DNA of 18,410 nt, from positions 1 to 18,410 of the forward strand of contig JAHEIA010000004.1 in NCBI GenBank assembly GCA_024639625.1, given 5' to 3'. Below the pieces are notes generated by a model. It did no database searches. It saw only the letters and a list, made by a program, of their open reading frames with translations, and was not told the DNA's origin. The translations under genes were made by a program, and so were the position numbers. Below, in pieces: positions 1 to 6,061 of the stretch. Positions within the stretch are counted from its first letter, which is position 1, and each line of letters opens with the position of its first letter. Origin of the DNA: Chromatiales bacterium. GTDB lineage: Bacteria; Pseudomonadota; Gammaproteobacteria; Chromatiales; Chromatiaceae.

Positions 1-59
1 GGCCTGCGGAGTTTGTGATTCTCAAGATTCAACAGATCGCCCGTCGAACCGAGGTGTAA
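1..59 (+). CDS. Contractile tail sheath protein, C-terminal end (partial)
   Basis: Reading from base 3 gives 18 residues, PAEFVILKIQQIARRTEV, then TAA at 57-59. The PAEFVI-[LF]-[RK] ending is characteristic of the C-terminal domain of phage and eCIS sheath subunits (Phage_sheath_1C type; Afp2/3/4-like). This domain contributes to the extended-arm contacts between sheath rings. A sheath gene directly before the tube gene is the expected eCIS order. Only the tail end is present, so which of the usual several sheath paralogues it is cannot be said. The alternative that it ends another tube protein fits the sequence less well. Confidence 0.72.
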   Translation, partial: PAEFVILKIQQIARRTEV

Positions 60-63
60 GGAG
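58..63 (+). promoter_or_regulatory. Shine-Dalgarno site for the tube gene
   Basis: AAGGAG starts inside the stop codon of the sheath gene and lies 8 bases before the ATG at 72. This strong site gives the tube gene its own efficient initiation, in keeping with a high-copy structural subunit. Confidence 0.6.
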
Positions 64-71
64 ACATCGCC

Positions 72-599
72 ATGACACAATTTACGGTCAATCCGCGTCG
101 GTTCGATCCCTACAAGAACTTTAAATTTCGCGTGAAGTGGGATGGCCGGTACGTTGCAGGAGTCAGCAAGGTGTCGGCATTGAAGCGTACCACGGAAGTC
201 GTGGAGCACCGAGAGGGAGGGGATCCGTCAACCAGCCGGAAGTCTCCGGGGCGATCCAGCTTCGAGGCCATCACGCTGGAGCGCGGTGTGACCCACGACA
301 TCGACTTCGAGCAGTGGGCAAACAAGGTCTGGAACTTTGGCGCGGGAGCGGGTTCCGAAGTCTCGCTGGCTGACTTCCGCAAAGATGTCATTATCGATGT
401 GTTCAACGAAGCCGGCCAGAAGGTCCTGTCCTACAATGTCTATCGTTGCTGGGTATCAGAGTTTCAGGCACTTCCCGAGCTCGACGCGAATGCCAATGCG
501 GTAGCGATTCAGACCCTGAAATTCGAAAACGAGGGATGGGAACGCGACCTCGCGGTAGTCGAGCCCGCCGAACCGAGCTTCAACGAACCGGAGACATAA
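72..599 (+). CDS. Inner tail tube protein (gp19/Afp1-Afp5 family)
   Basis: 175 aa. It matches the T4-like virus tail tube family (PF06841): an N-terminal FDPYKNFKFRVKWDG strand, the VSKVSALKRTTEVVEHREGG loop that follows the first beta strands, a central LERGVTHDIDFEQWANKVW segment, and the late VYRCWVSEFQALPELDAN block. Hexamers of this family stack to form the inner tube through which cargo is fired. The length fits the family's usual 145-180 aa, with a slightly longer acidic tail (VVEPAEPSFNEPET). It follows the sheath gene by 12 bases and has a strong ribosome-binding site. eCIS clusters often carry two or three tube paralogues; only one is visible here. Family assignment is secure, but the exact Afp1 or Afp5 equivalence is not. 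Confidence 0.93.
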   Translation: MTQFTVNPRRFDPYKNFKFRVKWDGRYVAGVSKVSALKRTTEVVEHREGGDPSTSRKSPGRSSFEAITLERGVTHDIDFEQWANKVWNFGAGAGSEVSLADFRKDVIIDVFNEAGQKVLSYNVYRCWVSEFQALPELDANANAVAIQTLKFENEGWERDLAVVEPAEPSFNEPET

Positions 600-620
600 G
601 CCAGCGGACGGGAGGTCCCA

Positions 621-1499
621 ATGGCTGCCGACATGGTTGTCAGGCTTGAACAAGGACTTTGGCGCGACGGAAGCTGCTTCGCCTCGGGCCGGGTGCGAGC
701 ACTCATCGGTGAAGACGAAGCCCTCCTCGCCGACCTGGGGCTGGCTGCGGTACCGGCTGTGCGGATTACGGCGCTTGTCGCTGCGGCCTGCCGTATTGAC
801 GGGTTCGGAAATCTCACACCCAACGATGCACGCCTGCTCTCGATTGGCGATCGGGAGCGCTTTCTGATCGCCCTCTATCGGGCGAATTTTGGTGAGCAGC
901 TCGATGCCGTTGCTCAATGCCCGGCTAACGCCTGCGGCGAAACGGTGGAATTCGAGCTCGCCACAGAGTGTTTGCTTGCGCCCCACGAGAAAGCGATAGA
1001 GCCGGCAGACGGCGCCATCCCGCCCCCGTTGACGAGGGAAGTTGCGCTGGACACGGAGCGCGGTACCTGGCAGGTGCGCTTTCGCGTTCCAAATGGCAGT
1101 GATCAGGAACTGGCTGCACGAGCCGCCCTTAGCGACACGGCAAAAGCGGCCGATCTGGTACTTGAACGCTGCGTCGCCGAGGTGATAGATGCGAACGGCC
1201 AACCGCTGACCGTCGACGACTGGCGCCCGCAGCTGCGTGAACCACTTTCCGCGACCTTTTCGGAACTCGACGCGCAGGCAAACATGAGCTATGCACTGCG
1301 TTGTCCCGTGTGTGACGCCGGATTCGCGGCGGTAGTCGATGCCGGCACCTTTCTGCTGCGGGAGCTGGCGAGCCGTCACGGGATCTTCGCGGAGGTCGAT
1401 CAGCTTGCGCGTGCCTATCATTGGAGCGAGGCGGAGATTCTTGCCCTGCCGGTAGCGCGTCGTCGGCGCTATCTGGCGATGGTGGCAGGAGGGGGCTAG
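621..1499 (+). CDS. T4 gp51-like baseplate assembly protein (T4_baseplate family) with Cys4 site
   Basis: 292 aa. The part around GFGNLTPNDARLLSIGDRE and FLIALYRANFGEQLDAVAQC resembles the T4 gp51/baseplate hub chaperone family (PF12322), in which a 'GDRE..L..LR...FG..ld....CP.CG' pattern recurs in phage and eCIS loci. The role is inferred to be baseplate hub assembly. Four cysteines sit in two pairs, C100/C105 (CPANAC) and C228/C231 (CPVC), suggesting a zinc ribbon split by about 120 residues. The helical C-terminus (HGIFAEVDQLARAYHWSEAE, then LPVARRRRYLAMV) is also typical of the family in these clusters. The start has GGAGGT at 611-616. The next gene begins 4 bases after the stop. At 292 aa it is longer than many relatives, mostly through the segment between the Cys pairs. 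Confidence 0.75.
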   Translation: MAADMVVRLEQGLWRDGSCFASGRVRALIGEDEALLADLGLAAVPAVRITALVAAACRIDGFGNLTPNDARLLSIGDRERFLIALYRANFGEQLDAVAQCPANACGETVEFELATECLLAPHEKAIEPADGAIPPPLTREVALDTERGTWQVRFRVPNGSDQELAARAALSDTAKAADLVLERCVAEVIDANGQPLTVDDWRPQLREPLSATFSELDAQANMSYALRCPVCDAGFAAVVDAGTFLLRELASRHGIFAEVDQLARAYHWSEAEILALPVARRRRYLAMVAGGG

Positions 1500-1503
1500 C
1501 CTC

Positions 1504-2328
1504 ATGGCCGCTTTCCTCGAAACGGTGGTAGGCCGCGGCGCTGGTCTTGGTTGGGCCGGCGACGCTGTCTTGGCGGTGCCGCGGCCGCGAGCGCGCTTTG
1601 AGCGCGGCACCGGCGACAGTACAGGGCTCGGCTTCGCCGATTCGGCTTGCGCGGCGGAAGAGCCGGTGAGCAAAGCGCCTGCGGGAAGGGGTACGCATCC
1701 CCCGATCAAAGCACACGCACGACCGGGGGGGCCGGGTCCTGTGCCTGCCGAGCCGTTGCCGCACAACGCGCCAGCAGCAAAGTATCAGCGGCAGGGCACC
1801 CGGGCATCAATGGAACCGGAAATCCGCATCGAGACGCCGCTACCCCAGAGCCTCGCACCTCGAGTGCCGGTGGGGGCACCGCAGCCGCTGCCGCAAACTA
1901 CGGAAAGTGTGCAAGAGACCGCTAGTTTGCCGACCCAAGAGGTGTCCCGGGTTGCTGATCGTGAACCGAATCGGCATGCCGCTTCGGCGCCTGCGGTCCT
2001 TTTGGAGCCGCAGCCCGAAACCGAGAGGGCGGTGAGCCCGTCCGTGCAGGACCAAGGCATTGCGCCCGCACTCGTGGATGAACCGGCCTGCACCCCTGTC
2101 GCTCCAGTTATTGGAAACCGCGTGCACGGGCTTGCGCCGGAGATCGGCGGGACGCCCCAGCCGCGTCCGCGGCGTGAAGAAGCGCACTCCGTTTCCGTGA
2201 CGATCGGTCGCATCGAGGTGGAGGTGGTGGCATCGCCGAAGCCACCCGCGTTGCCGCAGCGTTCGCAGCCCGAACGCACGCGCGGCTTTGCGGCCTACCG
2301 CAGCGCACGGCGCGGCAGGCCTCGTTAG
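1504..2328 (+). CDS. Proline-rich, probably disordered eCIS accessory protein
   Basis: 274 aa of unknown function. A short N-terminal segment (MAAFLETVVGRGAG, then PRPRARFERG) resembles the 'FL..lv.ra.G....RPR..srFE' openings I associate with proteins at this position in phage and eCIS loci. Residues of roughly 40-240 are rich in Pro, Ala, Glu and Gln with no obvious fold. The C-terminus has a short ordered patch, VTIGRIEVEVV, followed by a basic end (RSARRGRPR). A conserved head and tail joined by a disordered linker suggests a tether or assembly factor, which is inference. GGAGGGGG just upstream supports the ATG at 1504. It ends 9 bases before the DUF4255 gene. It includes a run of seven G at 1725-1731. 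Coding status rests on frame, spacing and the conserved ends. Confidence 0.72.
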   Translation: MAAFLETVVGRGAGLGWAGDAVLAVPRPRARFERGTGDSTGLGFADSACAAEEPVSKAPAGRGTHPPIKAHARPGGPGPVPAEPLPHNAPAAKYQRQGTRASMEPEIRIETPLPQSLAPRVPVGAPQPLPQTTESVQETASLPTQEVSRVADREPNRHAASAPAVLLEPQPETERAVSPSVQDQGIAPALVDEPACTPVAPVIGNRVHGLAPEIGGTPQPRPRREEAHSVSVTIGRIEVEVVASPKPPALPQRSQPERTRGFAAYRSARRGRPR

Positions 2329-2337
2329 GGGCATCCA

Positions 2338-3666
2338 GTGGCAGACCACTCGGCCATCGCGGCAGTGAGTCGGACCCTGCGCACCCTGTTGCTGGACAGG
2401 ATGACGAGTCCGGCAAGCGTTACCATCGCGCCACCGGACGTCAGCGTGTCGGGCGTGGCCGGGGCACGGGTCAACATCTACCTGTTTCAGGTCATGGAGA
2501 ATGCGCAGCTCAAGAACCAGGAGGTCCCAGGACAGGGACACCCTGCGGCCTACGGACGTCCGCCGTTGTCGTTGAACCTTCGCTACCTGCTTACCACGCG
2601 CAGCGCGACCGAGGATACGGCAGACTCGGATTTGAATGCCCAGACACTATTGGGGGACGCCATGCGCGTACTGCATGAGCATGGTGGTCGCATTGACGCG
2701 CTGGCCATTACCAATTCGGCCGCCGGGACGGTCGGGGAGCCGATACTGGATCCCGCCCTGCGCGACGAATACGAACGGGCCAAGCTTGTGCTGCATCCGG
2801 TTGAGCTGGATGACCTGACGAAGGTCTGGTCCGCCTTGTCGGAAGAGAATTTTCGTCGGTCGGTGGTGTATGACGTCAAGGTGGTACAGATCGAATCAAC
2901 CGGGCCGCACCCTGCACCGCAACCGGTCGAGACCCGCCGCATTCACACCATCGTGCGCAGGCGACCGGTAATCCGCCAGACCTATGTAACACCGGGCCCG
3001 AATGAGGCGATCGGCGAACTTCGGGTGCGCGTGGGAGATGCGGTGACCATCATCGCGGAGCATACCCTGGCGGATCGCTTGTATGTTCGGTTCGGCGGTC
3101 TGGAACCGATTCGGGTAAGTCCACCGGGCGATGGCAGGATTCGCCTCATGGTGCCGGATGACCAATACCCCATCGATCTGGATCACCCTGCGCCGCGCCC
3201 GATCCCGGTTGCCGATCGGCTGCAGCCGGGGCCCATCGTAGTGCAGGTGATTGCGCAACATCTGGTTGAGGGTGTCGAGGGTGGCCTTGGTGCAGGGGTC
3301 AATATTGCTCAAGACCGAAGTTTCCGATCCAACACCGCCTTGCTGCAACTGGTCCCGGAGATCAGCGCGGTAGCGCCAGCCGGTGGCCCCTCTGCCACTG
3401 TTCTTCAGGTCGCCGGATCTCGTTTGTGGCACGCGGATGCCGACGTCGCGGAAATCATCATCGGCGATGCCGCGGTGGCGATACGCCCGCCGCAACCAGG
3501 CGATCCCTGGGCGGCACCGACTCCGACATCGGTGGAAATACCCGTGAGTGACGCCGCAACGCTGTTACCGGCGCCGCAGCCTGGTGACGCCCCCTATCCG
3601 GTTGCTGTGCAGGTCGATGGTGCGCGCAGCCGCGATTCGGGTTTCGATTACACACTGACGCCGTGA
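2338..3666 (+). CDS. DUF4255 protein, tail terminator/cap (Afp16/Pvc16-like)
   Basis: 442 aa with a GTG start; AGGGG overlapping the previous stop codon serves as ribosome-binding site. Residues of about 5-195 match DUF4255 (PF14065): AIAAVSRTLRTLLLD, then VNIYLFQVMENAQLKN, RPPLSLNLRYLLT and AQTLLGDAMRVLHEH. In Afp and PVC particles this family forms the cap that terminates the tube and sheath at the end distal to the baseplate. The rest, about 245 aa, is an extension. It includes a beta-rich region with EAIGELRVRVGDAVTI and, near residues 339-365, an IPT/TIG-like strand pattern (EISAVAPAGGPSATVLQVAG). A shorter terminator would need only the first domain, so the extension may decorate the cap (inference). 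It lies 3 bases before the ATPase gene. Confidence 0.88.
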   Translation: MADHSAIAAVSRTLRTLLLDRMTSPASVTIAPPDVSVSGVAGARVNIYLFQVMENAQLKNQEVPGQGHPAAYGRPPLSLNLRYLLTTRSATEDTADSDLNAQTLLGDAMRVLHEHGGRIDALAITNSAAGTVGEPILDPALRDEYERAKLVLHPVELDDLTKVWSALSEENFRRSVVYDVKVVQIESTGPHPAPQPVETRRIHTIVRRRPVIRQTYVTPGPNEAIGELRVRVGDAVTIIAEHTLADRLYVRFGGLEPIRVSPPGDGRIRLMVPDDQYPIDLDHPAPRPIPVADRLQPGPIVVQVIAQHLVEGVEGGLGAGVNIAQDRSFRSNTALLQLVPEISAVAPAGGPSATVLQVAGSRLWHADADVAEIIIGDAAVAIRPPQPGDPWAAPTPTSVEIPVSDAATLLPAPQPGDAPYPVAVQVDGARSRDSGFDYTLTP

Positions 3667-3669
3667 ATC

Positions 3670-5778
3670 ATGAATCGTCTGAGCACACAGAAGAAAGACG
3701 CCGCCCAAGTCGCCGAACCAGGTCGCTGGATCGATCGCAACCGTGACGTGGTTTCGCTGGGCCTTGCGTGGCTGCGTGTGCTGCTCGAGGCCTACATCCA
3801 CCGGATGCGAACGTCCGCCCCGGCCGGTACCTTCCTTTCGGCAAACGGTGTGGTGAGCGACCTTAAGGCAGATTGGCTCCTGCGGGAGTTGGCGCAGCCT
3901 GGGTTCGCGCACGGGCCGGGTGGGGAGATCGGTGCTGCAAGACGGGGATACGATACCGCGCGCATCGCCATGCGGGAGTCCGGCGAACCAGCGGCAATTG
4001 ACCAGCTTTCGAACACGTTAGGGTTGGCCCCTTTCGATGAGGACGTCCTGTTGCTGGCCCTTGCGCCGGGAGTCGATGCGGCCTTCCAGGCACTCTACGG
4101 TTACGCCCACGATCGCGTCTCGCTGGGGTTCGCTACTCCCCATCTTGTGCAGCAGCTGATCCTGCCGGCGCCGTCCGACAGGGCGGACGCGCGCTCGCGG
4201 CTGGGTCCCGATGCACCGTTGCGGCGCTTCGCTTTGCTCGCGGTGGAGGAGGGTGCAAGCGATGCGCTGGCAGCGCTGCACGTGGATGAGCGTATCGCCG
4301 GCTACCTCTTGGGCGAGGGCGATATTGATCCACGGGTACGGGCCTGCCTGCGCCACGTAACGCCCGGGAAATGTCCGACCCGACATCGGAAAGCCCTGGA
4401 GAAACTCGCAGTCGAGCTCGAAGCACAGGCCCGTCCAGCGGTGTTGATCGTCGGACCACCTCGCTGCGGGCGGCGTGCGGCAGCAGCTATGCTCGCCGCG
4501 CACTTCGGGCTGGTCCTGCTGGAACTCGAGACAAGTACTCTCCCCCAGGATACGCGAGGTCGGCGCGCGCGCTTTCCGCTCATCGCCCGCGAGGCGGCGC
4601 TGGCCCGGTTCGCGATTGTCCTGGATGTTCAGTCGGCCTTAGGTGACGAGCAGAACGCGGGCCGCTTGGCAATCCAGCTGGCCGAGGATGCACTCGAGGG
4701 TCTCGATGCTTTTCTTATACTGATCGCGCAGGAACAAATCGCGTTGCGCAACCGGCCGCCGGCCATGCAGCTCGTTGCACTGGATGCTGCGGATCGGGCG
4801 GCGATCTGGCGCGAGTCACCGGGAGCGGAGAACATTCCGGATGTGGCGATCGATGCGGTCGCGGAACAATTCACGCTGGGTCCGTCGCAGATTGCCGAAA
4901 TCGCGGCGCAACAGTCAAAGCCCGGAGGGCGCGGGTTGTGGTCTGCGTGCCGCGAGGCCGCGAGTTGCGGGGTAGCTACACTGGCCGAGCGCATAGTGCC
5001 GCGTTTTGGCTGGGACGATATTGTACTTCCGGAATCCGTGCGCAACGATCTCGAAGCTTTGGTGGGCCAGATTCGCCACCGAACGCGGGTCTACCGCCAA
5101 TGGGGGTTTGCGCGTCGCCTGCCGCGCGGTAGGGGTGTCTCCGCATTGTTTGCCGGGCCAAGCGGTGTCGGCAAGACCATGGCCGCGGAAGTGATCGCGC
5201 ACGAACTGGACCTGGACTTGTACCGTATCGACCTCTCAGGGGTCGTCTCAAAATATATTGGAGAAACAGAGAAGAACCTACGCCGGGTGTTCGATGCCGC
5301 CGAGGCGGCAGGCGCGGTATTGTTCTTTGACGAGGCCGACGCCCTATTCGGCAAGCGCAGCGAAGTAAAGGATAGTCACGACCGGTACGCCAACATCGAG
5401 GTGAGTTATCTGCTCCAGCGCATGGAGGCCTATTCCGGGCTGGCCGTGCTCGCGACCAACCTCAAGACCCATCTGGACGATGCCTTTCTGCGCCGGCTGC
5501 GTTACGTAATCGACATTCCGTTCCCCGACGCTGCGCTGCGGCGCGGTATCTGGGGCAAGGCGATTCCACCGCAAGCGCCGACCGAAGGCATCGATCTGGA
5601 TGCGCTCGCGCGTCTGGATATTGCCGGCGGCAACATCACGGTTATTGCCGTGAACGCGGCGTTTCTCGCCGCCGCCGAGGATGCCCCCATTCGCATGGAG
5701 CACATCGCGCGCGCGGCGCGCTCCGAGTACCACAAACTCGACAAGGAGTTCCGGCCGCTATGGGCGGAAGCGAGGTGA
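3670..5778 (+). CDS. AAA+ ATPase of the eCIS (Afp15/Pvc15-like)
   Basis: 702 aa, about the usual size for Afp15/Pvc15. An N-terminal helical region (about 1-240) precedes a degenerate AAA module with GPPRCGRR at 262-269, where the Walker A lysine position is arginine. The C-terminal AAA domain is intact: GPSGVGKT (Walker A) at 496-503, the substrate-facing segment KYIGETEKNLRRVF at 528-541, LFFDEAD (Walker B) at 551-557, and FLRRLRYVIDIPFPD with candidate finger arginines R608/R609. Homologues are required for assembly of Afp and PVC particles, and this ATPase separates eCIS from simple phage tails. The domain resembles the CDC48/FtsH type rather than the ClpV of type VI secretion. There is no clear Shine-Dalgarno; the ATG follows the previous stop by 3 bases, suggesting translational coupling. 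The C-terminus contains GAGGTGA, which serves the next gene. Confidence 0.95.
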   Translation: MNRLSTQKKDAAQVAEPGRWIDRNRDVVSLGLAWLRVLLEAYIHRMRTSAPAGTFLSANGVVSDLKADWLLRELAQPGFAHGPGGEIGAARRGYDTARIAMRESGEPAAIDQLSNTLGLAPFDEDVLLLALAPGVDAAFQALYGYAHDRVSLGFATPHLVQQLILPAPSDRADARSRLGPDAPLRRFALLAVEEGASDALAALHVDERIAGYLLGEGDIDPRVRACLRHVTPGKCPTRHRKALEKLAVELEAQARPAVLIVGPPRCGRRAAAAMLAAHFGLVLLELETSTLPQDTRGRRARFPLIAREAALARFAIVLDVQSALGDEQNAGRLAIQLAEDALEGLDAFLILIAQEQIALRNRPPAMQLVALDAADRAAIWRESPGAENIPDVAIDAVAEQFTLGPSQIAEIAAQQSKPGGRGLWSACREAASCGVATLAERIVPRFGWDDIVLPESVRNDLEALVGQIRHRTRVYRQWGFARRLPRGRGVSALFAGPSGVGKTMAAEVIAHELDLDLYRIDLSGVVSKYIGETEKNLRRVFDAAEAAGAVLFFDEADALFGKRSEVKDSHDRYANIEVSYLLQRMEAYSGLAVLATNLKTHLDDAFLRRLRYVIDIPFPDAALRRGIWGKAIPPQAPTEGIDLDALARLDIAGGNITVIAVNAAFLAAAEDAPIRMEHIARAARSEYHKLDKEFRPLWAEAR

Positions 5779-5782
5779 ATCG

Positions 5783-6061
5783 GTGAACCAGGGAAACAGC
5801 AAGGCACCAGAGGCACGGATCACGGTCGGTAGTATCCGGATCTCGGGTGCGCCGACCGCCACGCGCGCAAGCGACCTGGGTCAGGCGCTTCGGCGGGGGC
5901 TTGAGGGCGCACTCGCTTCGGCCGCCTGGCCGCAGGACGGCACGCAATCCCTCGACGTTCCAAACCTTCGTCTGCGTTTGCCGGCGGGAGCAAGCGAGGC
6001 CGAAATCACAGATGCGGTGGCGCGCGCAATTATACGTGGCAGCGGGGGTAAATCATCATGA
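5783..6061 (+). CDS. Small conserved-context protein preceding the DUF4157 genes
   Basis: 92 aa from a GTG at 5783. I prefer this start to earlier in-frame ATGs, which lie inside the ATPase gene, because GAGGTGA at 5772-5778 is well placed. The sequence has a short beta-like head (ARITVGSIRISG), a helix (RASDLGQALRRGLEGALAS), a beta patch (VPNLRLRLPAG) and a final helix (EAEITDAVARAIIRG). No catalytic motif or signal peptide is seen. Small proteins of this size next to DUF4157 genes occur in eCIS loci, but I know of no proven function. Its stop overlaps the ATG of the first DUF4157 gene (ATGA at 6058-6061), which points to coupled synthesis. A chaperone or loading adaptor for the cargo is a reasonable guess, not shown. 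The ITVG-I pattern echoes VTIGRI in the proline-rich protein. Confidence 0.75.
   Translation: MNQGNSKAPEARITVGSIRISGAPTATRASDLGQALRRGLEGALASAAWPQDGTQSLDVPNLRLRLPAGASEAEITDAVARAIIRGSGGKSS

Noticed and set aside
456..1766. Long 436-codon open frame on the - strand
   Set aside because: It lies antisense to the gp51-like and proline-rich genes, which have family matches, ribosome-binding sites and operon spacing. Long antisense frames are expected from the GC-rich third positions. The translation has no recognisable domain.
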